NCBI RefSeq assembly: GCF_019904175.1
Contig: NZ_CP061913.1
Span: 10,416,001-10,480,000, forward strand
DNA: 64,000 nucleotides
Reading direction: 5' to 3'
Source: Dactylosporangium vinaceum
GTDB lineage: Bacteria; Actinomycetota; Actinomycetes; Mycobacteriales; Micromonosporaceae
Positions 27,467-34,820 of the stretch are shown here, in pieces. A program made the position numbers and the translations under genes. Numbering within the stretch: the first letter of the stretch is position 1; every line of letters begins with the position of its first letter. The notes below the pieces were generated by a model that saw only the letters and a list, made by a program, of their open reading frames with translations, was not told where the DNA came from and ran no database searches.

Positions 27467-28870
27467 TCAGCGCTTCATGTTGATGAGCGTGTCGAGCGTG
27501 GTGTCGACGGTGCTGACCACCTTCGCGGCGGCCTCGTAGGCGCGCTGGTACATCAGCATGTTCGTCATCTCCTCGTCGAGGCTGACGCCCGACTCCGCCT
27601 GCTCGGCCGAGGTGACGTCATCGGAGATGACCTGCTGCGACTGGGCCCGCCGGTTGACGGTCTGGGCTTGGATGCCGATGTCGACGACGAAGTTGCGGTA
27701 CTGCGTGTCGGCGCCCTGCGGACTCTGCGCGATCGCGGCCATGGCGTTGGCGTTGTCGCCCTGATACGGCGTGGTGGGCGTGCTCGACGCGGCGATCTTC
27801 GTCGGGTCGGTGATCGCGACCCGGATGTCCTTGGCGCTGGTCCCGGTGAAGAACGCACCGCCCGGCTGCGGGCTCGGGGTCGTCGACGGTGGCGTCGTCG
27901 AGACGTCGTAGCCCTTGGCGTGCTGGTCGTTCACGTTCTGGATCAGGGTCGCGGCCACGCTGTCCAGGCCGGCGACCGTGTCCGGGATGGTCTTCGTGAG
28001 CGCCTCCAGGCCGGAGGCGACCTTGCCGGTGGTGACGCCGGCCGAGCTGCCGTTGTCGGCGAACTGCACCTGCACCGGGGCGACCCCGATCCCGTCGACG
28101 GTCGTGCTGCCGACCGCCCGCAGATTGCGCACGCTGTCGCCCTGCACCAGCAGGTTGCCGCCGAGCGCGACGTCCATGCTGCCGTCCTCGTTGAGCCGGC
28201 CGGCCGCGCCGGTGAGCTCGGACAGCTTCATCACCAGCTGGTCGCGCTGGTCGGAAAGCTCGTTCGTCGGCATGTTCGCGTTGCGGGCCAGCTTGATGCG
28301 CGCGTTGAGGTCGGCGACGCCGACCGAGGTCTGGTTGACCACCGACACGTCGGCGTCGAGCGCCTCGCGGGTCGCCCCGAAGAGGTTGTCGAGGTTCTGC
28401 CGGGTGGTGCCCATGGTCTGCGTGACGGTGTTGGCCCGGGAGAGCAGCTGGGTGCGGGCCGACATGTCGCCGGGCCGGTTGGCCACGTCCGACCAGGCCG
28501 ACCAGTAGTCGGACAGCTGCGCCTGCAGCCCGTTGTCGCTGGGCTCCCCGATGGCCTGCTCGACGTTGTTGTAGACGCCGTTCTGCGCCTGGAGGTATGC
28601 GTTGAGCCCGCGCTCGGTCCGGGTCCGGTTGGAGATGAACTCGTCGTGCAGCCGCGTGACGTCGGTGATCTTCACGCCGTCGCCGATGGCCTCGCTTTTC
28701 GACCAGTACGCCGGCTGGGTCAGCGACTGCACCGGCGAGAGCTCCACCCGCTGGCGCGAGTAGCCCTCGGTATTGGCGTTGGCGATGTTCTGCCCGGTGA
28801 GGTCGAGAGCGCGGCGCTGCGCGTAGAGGGCCGACAGGGCCGTGTTCAGACCTTGGAAAGTGCTCATCAC
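27467..28870 (-). CDS. flgK: Flagellar hook-associated protein FlgK (HAP1)
   Basis: 467 residues. Starts 'FQGLNTALSALYAQRRALDLTGQNIANANTEGYSRQRVEL', the classical FlgK N-terminal rod/hook motif, and ends 'VSLDEEMTNMLMYQRAYEAAAKVVSTVDTTLDTLINMKR'. It forms the first junction layer between hook and filament. Start overlaps the flgN stop by 4 bp (ATGA), so FlgN chaperone and FlgK client are co-translated. Confidence 0.97.
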   Translation of the reverse strand: MMSTFQGLNTALSALYAQRRALDLTGQNIANANTEGYSRQRVELSPVQSLTQPAYWSKSEAIGDGVKITDVTRLHDEFISNRTRTERGLNAYLQAQNGVYNNVEQAIGEPSDNGLQAQLSDYWSAWSDVANRPGDMSARTQLLSRANTVTQTMGTTRQNLDNLFGATREALDADVSVVNQTSVGVADLNARIKLARNANMPTNELSDQRDQLVMKLSELTGAAGRLNEDGSMDVALGGNLLVQGDSVRNLRAVGSTTVDGIGVAPVQVQFADNGSSAGVTTGKVASGLEALTKTIPDTVAGLDSVAATLIQNVNDQHAKGYDVSTTPPSTTPSPQPGGAFFTGTSAKDIRVAITDPTKIAASSTPTTPYQGDNANAMAAIAQSPQGADTQYRNFVVDIGIQAQTVNRRAQSQQVISDDVTSAEQAESGVSLDEEMTNMLMYQRAYEAAAKVVSTVDTTLDTLINMKR

Positions 28871-29349
28871 ATCGCCTTGTCAATCAGCCGGGTCCGGGCG
28901 GCGGCCGACACGGTCTCGCCCTTCTTCCCGTAGGTCTCGACGGAGCCGACGACGGCGAGCATGGTCTCGCGTGCCGCCCGGGCCCCGGTGGTGAGCAGGT
29001 CCCGGTTGGCTTCGGCCAGTGCGCTCACCTCGGCGGTCACCGTCAGGAACGCCCGGCGGTGCTCGGTGAGCAGGTCCGACCACGGCGCCGGGGCGACCTC
29101 GGCCAGCTGGCTGAGGCTCGGGTTCGGCCCCACACCCAGCTCCCCCGCGATCGCCTCGACCTCGGCTGCCCGCACGACCTCGGTGCGCCGGATCTCCTCC
29201 AGCACCACCTCGACCTCGCGGGTGGCGTGGGCCAGCCACCGCGTGCGCCCGGAGGCCAGCACGAGCTGCTCCTCTTCCAGCTTGAACAGCAGCAGCTCCA
29301 GCATCTCGCGCTCCCGCCACAGGATGCTCGCGAGATCTGCCAGCCCCAT
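28867..29349 (-). CDS. flgN: FlgN-type export chaperone
   Basis: 160 residues, predicted almost entirely helical ('LASILWREREMLELLLFKLEEEQLVLASGRTRWLAHATREVEVVLEEIRRTEVVRAAEVEAIAGELG'), matching the FlgN coiled-coil chaperone family that escorts FlgK and FlgL to the export gate. ATG at 29349 with a GAGGAGAGG site. First gene of the flgN-flgK-flgL-fliW-csrA run; a sigma-28-like promoter lies 45 bp upstream. Confidence 0.9.
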   Translation of the reverse strand: MGLADLASILWREREMLELLLFKLEEEQLVLASGRTRWLAHATREVEVVLEEIRRTEVVRAAEVEAIAGELGVGPNPSLSQLAEVAPAPWSDLLTEHRRAFLTVTAEVSALAEANRDLLTTGARAARETMLAVVGSVETYGKKGETVSAAARTRLIDKAM

Positions 29350-29394
29350 CCGCTCCGCCTCTCCTCAAGCACATCTTCTCGTCGGACGCCCGCC

Positions 29395-29422
29395 ACTTCG
29401 GCATTTCGATGCCCGGCTTGAG
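29395..29422 (-). promoter_or_regulatory. Sigma-28/FliA-type promoter for flgN-flgK-flgL-fliW-csrA
   Basis: Minus strand: CTCA (29422-29419), 16-nt spacer, GCCGAAGT (29402-29395). The -10 is shared exactly with the second flagellin promoter. Confidence 0.8.
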
Positions 29423-29517
29423 CACAACCGGTCTGCAACTTTGCGTCACCCGAGCGCGCAACCGGGGCTGGCGAATCTGGTTCTCGACCAACCAACTCCT
29501 GCCACGAAGAGGTTGCC

Positions 29518-30381
29518 GTGACCACCACCGCCGAAGCCCCCGCCACCACCCTGACCCCGTCGGAGCTGGACGCCCACGTGCGCGCCCACCTGCCGCTGGT
29601 GGGTCACCTGGTGCGCGAGATGCTCGGCCGCCTGCCGGCCCACGTCTCGCGCGAGGACCTGATCTCCGCGGGCATGGCCGCCCTGGCCGGGGCCGGGCGC
29701 TCCTTCGACCCCAGCCGTGGCATCCCCTTCGGCAGCTTCGCCACCAGCCGCATCCGCGGTGCACTGCTCGACGAGCTGCGCGGCCTGGACTGGGCCAGCC
29801 GCTCCGTGCGGGCCCGCGCCCGCAAGGTCGAGACCGTCCAGCAGGAGCTCACCGGGCGGCTGGGCCGCACGCCGACGCAGGTGGAGCTGGCCTCGGCGAT
29901 GGGCATCGCGGTCGAGGAGCTCAAGACGATCGACGACGACGTCCAGCGGGCCGTCGTGCTGTCGCTGCAGGGCTTCACCGCCGGCAGCGCCGAGGAGCTC
30001 GTCCCCGAGCGCGCCGCGGGCCCCGAGGACCTGATCCTGCACCGCGAGCGCATCGGCTACCTCCACCAGGCCATCAACGCCCTCCCGGAGCGCCTGCGCA
30101 GGGTCGTCACCGCGTACTTCTTCGACGAGCGCCCGATGAACGACATCGCCGAGGAGCTGGGCGTCACGGAGTCCCGCATCAGCCAGCTGCGGGCCGAGGC
30201 CCTGGTCCTGCTCCGCGACGGCCTCAACAACCACCTCGACCCGGAGCTCCTGCACGGCCCGGCCGCCGCCGGCTGCGTAGCCCGCCGCCGCGAGACCTAC
30301 TACGCGAACATCGCCGCCCAGGGCGACCTGAACGCCCGCCTGGCCGTCACCACCCCGCTCGGCCTGCCCCGCGCGGCCTGA
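29518..30381 (+). CDS. FliA-family (sigma-28) sigma factor, copy 1
   Basis: 287 residues from GTG. Sigma region 2 ('LVGHLVREMLGRLPAHVSREDLISAGMAALAGAGRSFDP.GIPFGSFATSRIRGALLDELR'), region 3 ('ARKVETVQQELTGRLGRTPTQVELASAMGI') and region 4 HTH ('ALPERLRRVVTAYFFDERPMNDIAEELGVTESRISQLRAEAL'). There is no region 1.1, as in the FliA/WhiG group. About 55 residues extend past region 4, which is longer than typical FliA and is conserved in the paralogue at 30812. It probably transcribes the flagellar promoters listed here. Divergent from flgN over a 168-bp gap. Confidence 0.93.
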   Translation: MTTTAEAPATTLTPSELDAHVRAHLPLVGHLVREMLGRLPAHVSREDLISAGMAALAGAGRSFDPSRGIPFGSFATSRIRGALLDELRGLDWASRSVRARARKVETVQQELTGRLGRTPTQVELASAMGIAVEELKTIDDDVQRAVVLSLQGFTAGSAEELVPERAAGPEDLILHRERIGYLHQAINALPERLRRVVTAYFFDERPMNDIAEELGVTESRISQLRAEALVLLRDGLNNHLDPELLHGPAAAGCVARRRETYYANIAAQGDLNARLAVTTPLGLPRAA

Positions 30382-30811
30382 CCGGCCGGAGCACCGGGCA
30401 CACAGACCCGCAGCGGGTCGCACCGGAAGGTCCGGGAGCGACGGACGAACGCGCTGCAAACCCGCACGCCGAACGGACTCGGGCGCGGGAGGAGCACGGA
30501 CCAGGCACGGACGCCCAGGCACGGACGCGCACAGCACCACCTTGTGAGGCACGGACGCCGCAGCAGTCGGGCACGGACGCCCTGGGAACACCCGCGTGGC
30601 ACGGAGGCCGGAACGACGCGAGGACACGGAGGTCCCGGGACGCGTACTTCGGGGACGGCCGCAAGGGCCTGGCAACGGGCTCAGGCCGTCCCCGAGTACA
30701 ACCTGTTCGCAACCGAGTGGAACCGGTTGTGAACCCAAAGTGACAGAGGCTTGTCGTACCGGGTTGATCAACTCGGCTACGAGTATCGAGTCCTGCCACG
30801 AAGAGGTCGCC
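30382..30811 (+). other. 430-bp gene-free stretch between the two sigma genes
   Basis: No credible gene. About 30470-30640 is low complexity with repeated GCACGGACGC decamers. 30644-30699 can form a large hairpin: 16-17 nt arms with one bulged T and a 23-nt loop. 30705-30715 / 30724-30734 is an 11-bp inverted repeat (one mismatch, 8-nt centre) about 80 bp before the second sigma start and looks like an operator. The last 25 bp before the GTG match the leader of the first sigma gene almost base for base. Confidence 0.6.
30705..30734. promoter_or_regulatory. Operator-like inverted repeat upstream of the second FliA-type sigma gene
   Basis: GTTCGCAACCG and CGGTTGTGAAC are 11-nt half-sites with one mismatch around an 8-nt centre. 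It contains GCAACCG, the heptamer that is directly repeated upstream of flgB. The binding protein is unknown. Confidence 0.5.
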
Positions 30812-31663
30812 GTGACCACGATCGCCATCAAGACATCCAGCGCCGAGCGAGAGGAGCTCGTGCGCACTCACCTTCCGCTCGTCGGGCACCTCGTCCGCGA
30901 AATGCTCGGCCGCCTCCCGGCGCACGTCCTGCGCGAGGACCTCATCTCGGCCGGCATGGCCGCGCTCGCCGGGGCCGCGCGCTCCTTCGACCCCGCCCGG
31001 GGCATCCCGTTCGGCAGCTTCGCGACCACCCGGATCCGCGGCGCGCTGCTGGACGAGCTGCGCGGCCTGGACTGGGCCAGCCGCTCCGTGCGGACCCGGG
31101 CCCGCCGGGTCGAGACCACCCAGCAGGAGCTGACCGCCGCGCTCGGGCGCAGTCCGTCCCAGCAGGAGCTGGCCGAGGCGCTCGGTGTCGCCGTCGAAGA
31201 GTTGAAGAGTCTCAATGAGGACGTGCAACGTTCGGTCGTACTGTCACTGCAGGGCTTCACCGCCGGCACAGCCGAGGATCTGGTGCCCGAGCGGGCGGCC
31301 GGCCCCGAGGAGCTGATCCTGCACCGGGAGCGCATCGGCTACCTGCACCAGGCCGTGGCCGCGCTGCCGGAGCGGCTGCGCAAGGTCGTCACCGCATACT
31401 TCTTCGACGAGCGGCCGATGAGCGACATCGCCGAGCAGCTCGGGGTCACCGAGTCGCGGGTCAGCCAGCTGCGCGCCGAGGCCCTCGTGCTGATGCGCGA
31501 CGGGCTCAACAACCACCTCGACCCGGACCTCGTGGCCGCCGCGCGCGACAAGGGCTGCGTGGCCCGCCGGCGCGAGGCGTACTACGCGAACATCGCCGCC
31601 CAGGGCGACCTCAGCACCCGCCTGGCCGTCACGAACCCGCTCGGCATGCCCAGAAGCTTCTGA
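30812..31663 (+). CDS. FliA-family (sigma-28) sigma factor, copy 2
   Basis: 283 residues from GTG 30812. The frame is open further upstream, but the alignment with copy 1, the shared GAAGAGG ribosome binding site and the shared leader fix this start. Regions 2, 3 and 4 are as in copy 1 and very similar along the full length, including the C-terminal extension ('GCVARRREAYYANIAAQGDLSTRLAVTNPLGMPRSF'). The N-terminus is shorter and different. A tandem duplication followed by divergence is the simplest reading. It immediately precedes the three flagellins, so a role at their promoters is likely; division of labour between the copies is unknown. Confidence 0.93.
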   Translation: MTTIAIKTSSAEREELVRTHLPLVGHLVREMLGRLPAHVLREDLISAGMAALAGAARSFDPARGIPFGSFATTRIRGALLDELRGLDWASRSVRTRARRVETTQQELTAALGRSPSQQELAEALGVAVEELKSLNEDVQRSVVLSLQGFTAGTAEDLVPERAAGPEELILHRERIGYLHQAVAALPERLRKVVTAYFFDERPMSDIAEQLGVTESRVSQLRAEALVLMRDGLNNHLDPDLVAAARDKGCVARRREAYYANIAAQGDLSTRLAVTNPLGMPRSF

Positions 31664-31701
31664 GCGCGGTACCGAAAAATCCAAAAACCACACCGCAAAC
31701 C

Positions 31702-31729
31702 CTTATGTGCCGGCCGAAGGAGCCGATGT
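31702..31729 (+). promoter_or_regulatory. Sigma-28/FliA-type promoter of flagellin 1
   Basis: CTTA (31702-31705), 16-nt spacer, GCCGATGT (31722-31729), about 60 bp before the flagellin ATG. Confidence 0.8.
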
Positions 31730-31739
31730 TTCACGGTGA

Positions 31740-31785
31740 GCGAGCCAAGGACGGCTCGCGGAGTCCGGCCCAATTCACGGAGGAG
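31740..31785 (+). promoter_or_regulatory. Predicted CsrA target in the flagellin 1 leader
   Basis: A perfect 7-bp stem (31740-31746 / 31753-31759) presents AAGGAC in its 6-nt loop, giving CAAGGA, the CsrA consensus core CARGGA. A second GGA site, CACGGAGGAG (31776-31785), is the ribosome binding site itself. Two spaced sites, one over the Shine-Dalgarno, is the arrangement CsrA uses on Bacillus flagellin mRNA. Binding is predicted, not shown. Confidence 0.6.
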
Positions 31786-31790
31786 TCATC

Positions 31791-32648
31791 ATGGGTCTTC
31801 GCATCAACAACAACATCGCCGCGCAGAACGCCTACCGGAACCTGTCGGTCACCGACGGGCAGATGAGCAAGTCGCTCGAGAAACTGTCCTCCGGCTACCG
31901 GATCAACCGGGCGGCCGACGACGCGGCCGGTCTGTCCATCTCCGAGGGTCTGCGCTCGCAGATCGGCGGCCTGAAGGTCGCCGTGCGCAACGCGCAGGAC
32001 GGCATCTCGGTCGTGCAGACCGCTGAAGGTGCCCTCACCGAGACGCACTCGATCCTGCAGCGCATGCGTGACCTGTCAGTGCAGGCCGCGTCGACCGGTT
32101 CGCAGGACTCCGACGCGCGCTCCGCCGCGCAGACCGAGTTCTCGCAGCTCAACTCCGAGCTCGACCGGATCGCCTCGACCACCGCGTTCGGCGGCCAGAA
32201 GCTGCTGCAGAGCGGCGCCTCGGCCTACACGGGCACGTTCCAGGTCGGCGCCAACGGCTCGACCTCCGACCAGATCGCGGTCAACCTCGCCTCGGCGTTC
32301 GGCAGCGGCTCGGCGCTGTCGGGCTTCGACTCGACGGGCCTCGGCGTCGGCTCGCTCGACCTCACCACGTCGGGCACCGCCGCGATCGCCGCGATCGACA
32401 CCGCCATCAAGGGTGTCTCCACCGCGCGGGCCACCCTGGGTGCCTACCAGAACCGCTTCGAGCACACCATCAACAACCTCAACGTCGCGGTCGAGAACCT
32501 GTCCGCGTCGGAGTCGCGCATCCGGGACACCGACATGGCCCAGGAGATGGTGTCGTTCACCCGCTCGCAGATCCTGACCCAGGCCGGCACCAGCATGCTG
32601 GCCCAGGCCAACCAGGCGCCGCAGAACGTCCTGTCCCTGCTGCGCTAA
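31791..32648 (+). CDS. fliC: Flagellin 1
   Basis: 285 residues. N-terminal D0/D1 'MGLRINNNIAAQNAYRNLSV' through 'RMRDLSVQAASTGSQDSDARSAAQTEF' and C-terminal 'VENLSASESRIRDTDMAQEMVSFTRSQILTQAGTSMLAQANQAPQNVLSLLR' are canonical filament-forming ends. The variable centre (about 145-205) is short and Ser/Thr/Gly-rich, so there is little D2/D3, which suits a thin filament and leaves O-glycosylation sites. First of three tandem paralogues, each with its own promoter; 'NNNIAAQN' and the last ~85 residues are identical or nearly so in all three. Confidence 0.98.
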   Translation: MGLRINNNIAAQNAYRNLSVTDGQMSKSLEKLSSGYRINRAADDAAGLSISEGLRSQIGGLKVAVRNAQDGISVVQTAEGALTETHSILQRMRDLSVQAASTGSQDSDARSAAQTEFSQLNSELDRIASTTAFGGQKLLQSGASAYTGTFQVGANGSTSDQIAVNLASAFGSGSALSGFDSTGLGVGSLDLTTSGTAAIAAIDTAIKGVSTARATLGAYQNRFEHTINNLNVAVENLSASESRIRDTDMAQEMVSFTRSQILTQAGTSMLAQANQAPQNVLSLLR

Positions 32649-32662
32649 CGGCGTCACCGCAG

Positions 32663-32697
32663 GAGCCCGGTTCCCCGTGCGTGGGGGCCGGGCTCTT
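32663..32697 (+). terminator. Hairpin terminator after flagellin 1
   Basis: 8-bp perfect GC stem (32663-32670 / 32688-32695), extended by a C/G inner stem, 15 bp past the stop. Confidence 0.7.
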
Positions 32698-32763
32698 CGC
32701 GGTGCGGGCCGGCCCCAGGGCGGTACCCCCGCCGCCGGATCTTGAAAATATCTCGCGGAAACC

Positions 32764-32791
32764 CTTTGGTGGCAGGCATTCCCGCCGAAGT
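32764..32791 (+). promoter_or_regulatory. Sigma-28/FliA-type promoter of flagellin 2
   Basis: CTTT (32764-32767), 16-nt spacer, GCCGAAGT (32784-32791). Confidence 0.75.
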
Positions 32792-32800
32792 TATGAGCGA

Positions 32801-32841
32801 CCGGCCCACGGATGGACCGGCGTGACCCGGCTCAAGGAGGA
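32801..32841 (+). promoter_or_regulatory. Predicted CsrA target in the flagellin 2 leader
   Basis: Hairpin 32801-32820 (CCGG/CCGG outer, CCA/TGG inner pairs) exposes CACGGATG, close to the CsrA consensus CARGGATG. A second site, CAAGGAGG (from 32833), is the ribosome binding site. This repeats the two-site layout of flagellin 1 with different flanking sequence. Confidence 0.55.
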
Positions 32842-32846
32842 AGATC

Positions 32847-33707
32847 ATGGGTCTTCGCATTAACAACAACATCGCTGCTCAGAACGCCTACCGTAACCTG
32901 TCGGTGACGGACGGCCAGATGAGCAAGTCGCTGGAGAAGCTGTCGTCGGGTTACCGGATCAACCGGGCGGCCGATGACGCCGCAGGCCTCTCCATCAGCG
33001 AGGGTCTCCGGTCCCAGATCGGCGGCCTGAAGGTCGCGGTTCGCAACGCCCAGGACGGTATTTCGGTCGTCCAGACCGCTGAAGGTGCGCTCACCGAGAC
33101 GCACTCCATCCTGCAGCGTATGCGTGACCTGTCCGTTCAGGCGGCCTCCACGGGTTCCCAGGACTCCGATGCGCGGTCGGCCGCTCAGACCGAGTTCACC
33201 CAGCTCGGCCAGGAGCTCGACCGCATCGCCTCAACCACGTCGTTCGGGAGCCAGAAGCTGCTGGACGTCGGTGGTAGTGCCTACACGGGCACGTTCCAGG
33301 TCGGCGCGAACGGTTCTTCGTCCGACCAGATCGCGGTCAACCTGAGCACCGCCGCCTTCGGCAGCGGTTCTACCCTGACCGGGTTCGACTCGGCCGGCCT
33401 CGGTGTCGGCTCGCTCGACCTGACGAGCGCCGGGACCGCGGCGATCGACGCGATCGACAAGGCAATCAAGGGTGTTTCGACGGCTCGGGCCACCCTGGGT
33501 GCGTACCAGAACCGGTTCGAGCACACCATCAACAACCTCAACGTCGCGGTCGAGAACCTCTCGGCTTCGGAGTCGCGGATCCGCGACACCGACATGGCGC
33601 AGGAGATGGTGTCGTTCACCCGCTCGCAGATCCTGACTCAGGCCGGCACCAGCATGCTGGCCCAGGCCAACCAGGCGCCGCAGAACGTCCTCTCGCTGCT
33701 GCGCTAG
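32847..33707 (+). CDS. fliC: Flagellin 2
   Basis: 286 residues. Identical to flagellin 1 over roughly the first 130 residues and the last 85, differing mainly in the centre ('LGQELDRIASTTSFGSQKLLDVGGSAYTG', 'TAAFGSGSTLTGFDSAGLG'). Synonymous sites differ much more than the protein: for example T-ending codons are commoner here than in flagellin 1 ('CGTAACCTGTCGGTG', 'GGTTCCCAG'). So purifying selection, not recent duplication, keeps the copies alike. Own promoter and terminator. Confidence 0.98.
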   Translation: MGLRINNNIAAQNAYRNLSVTDGQMSKSLEKLSSGYRINRAADDAAGLSISEGLRSQIGGLKVAVRNAQDGISVVQTAEGALTETHSILQRMRDLSVQAASTGSQDSDARSAAQTEFTQLGQELDRIASTTSFGSQKLLDVGGSAYTGTFQVGANGSSSDQIAVNLSTAAFGSGSTLTGFDSAGLGVGSLDLTSAGTAAIDAIDKAIKGVSTARATLGAYQNRFEHTINNLNVAVENLSASESRIRDTDMAQEMVSFTRSQILTQAGTSMLAQANQAPQNVLSLLR

Positions 33708-33741
33708 GACCTACGGGCTTGACCTGACCCAGAGGGCACAG

Positions 33742-33778
33742 GCAGGGCACGGCATCCAGCCAGGGCGCCGTGCCCTGC
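33742..33778 (+). terminator. Hairpin terminator after flagellin 2
   Basis: Perfect 12-bp stem (33742-33753 / 33767-33778) with a 13-nt loop, 35 bp past the stop. Confidence 0.8.
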
Positions 33779-33803
33779 TACATGATCTCCTTTAGCTTTT
33801 CCC

Positions 33804-33831
33804 CTCAAGCGATGCCCGTGTAGTCCGATTG
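33804..33831 (+). promoter_or_regulatory. Sigma-28/FliA-type promoter of flagellin 3
   Basis: CTCA (33804-33807), 16-nt spacer, TCCGATTG (33824-33831). Its -10 is the least canonical of the three flagellin promoters. The ribosome binding site (CAGGGAGGAG) contains a CARGGA core, but no GGA-loop hairpin was found in this leader. Confidence 0.65.
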
Positions 33832-33893
33832 GACCGGAAGAAGACGCGTCTCAGGCCGCGCGAGGCCGGTTCGATGACTCAGGGAGGAGCGCC

Positions 33894-34754
33894 ATGGGTC
33901 TCAGGATCAACAACAACATCGCTGCGCAGAATGCCTATCGGAACCTGTCGGTGACCGACAGCCAGATGGGCAAGTCGCTGGAGAAACTCTCTTCGGGATA
34001 CCGGATCAACCGGGCCGCGGACGACGCGGCCGGCCTGTCCATCTCCGAGGGGCTCCGATCACAGATCGGCGGCCTGAAGGTCGCCGTGCGCAACGCGCAG
34101 GACGGCATCTCCGTCGTCCAGACTGCTGAAGGTGCACTGACCGAGACCCACTCGATCCTCCAGCGCATGCGCGACCTGTCGGTGCAGGCGGCGTCCACGG
34201 GTTCGCAGGACTCCGACGCCCGCTACGCGGCCGAGACCGAGTTCTCCCAGCTCAACCAGGAGCTCGACCGCATCGCCAACACCACCGCCTTCGGCGGCCA
34301 GAAACTGCTCGACACGTCGACCACCCCGTTCATCGGGACCTTCCAGGTCGGCGCGAACGGCTCGGCCTCCGACCAGATCACGGTGAGCCTGGGCACCGCC
34401 GCCTTCGGCAGCGTCTCCGGCGTGACCGGCTTCGACTCGGCCGGCCTCGGTGTCGGCTCGCTCGACCTGTCCACCGCCGGCACCGCGGCGATCGACGCCA
34501 TCGACACCGCCATCAAGGGCGTCTCCACCGCCCGCGCCCAGCTCGGTGCGTATCAGAACCGCTTCGAGCACACGATCAACAACTTGAACGTCGCCGTCGA
34601 GAACCTGTCCGCGTCCGAGTCCCGCATCCGGGACACGGACATGGCCCAGGAGATGGTGTCGTTCACCCGCTCGCAGATCCTGACCCAGGCCGGCACCAGC
34701 ATGCTGGCCCAGGCCAACCAGGCACCACAGAACGTGCTGTCACTGCTGCGGTAA
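33894..34754 (+). CDS. fliC: Flagellin 3
   Basis: 286 residues, same plan as the other two. Differences include 'SVTDSQMGKS', 'DARYAAETEF' and the central 'DTSTTPFIGTFQVGANGSASDQITVSLGTAAFGSVSG'. The C-terminal ~85 residues match copies 1 and 2 apart from isolated changes (for example 'RAQLGAYQN'). Only a short hairpin, no strong terminator, separates it from fliD, so read-through into fliD-fliS is likely. Confidence 0.98.
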   Translation: MGLRINNNIAAQNAYRNLSVTDSQMGKSLEKLSSGYRINRAADDAAGLSISEGLRSQIGGLKVAVRNAQDGISVVQTAEGALTETHSILQRMRDLSVQAASTGSQDSDARYAAETEFSQLNQELDRIANTTAFGGQKLLDTSTTPFIGTFQVGANGSASDQITVSLGTAAFGSVSGVTGFDSAGLGVGSLDLSTAGTAAIDAIDTAIKGVSTARAQLGAYQNRFEHTINNLNVAVENLSASESRIRDTDMAQEMVSFTRSQILTQAGTSMLAQANQAPQNVLSLLR

Positions 34755-34770
34755 CCCGTCACAACCGTCC

Positions 34771-34794
34771 GGGGAGGAGCACGGTCTCCTCCCC
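34771..34794 (+). terminator. Attenuating hairpin between flagellin 3 and fliD
   Basis: Perfect 9-bp stem (34771-34779 / 34786-34794) with a 6-nt loop and no T-run, 16 bp after the flagellin stop and 26 bp before the fliD ATG. It could reduce read-through so that the cap protein is made in much smaller amounts than flagellin. Confidence 0.55.
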
Positions 34795-34820
34795 GCTCGC
34801 CTCTCCTCAGGAGGTACCGC

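Noticed and set aside
30596-31663. 355-codon version of the second sigma factor
   Set aside because: The extra 72 codons come from the low-complexity intergenic stretch. GTG 30812 has the ribosome binding site shared with the first sigma gene.
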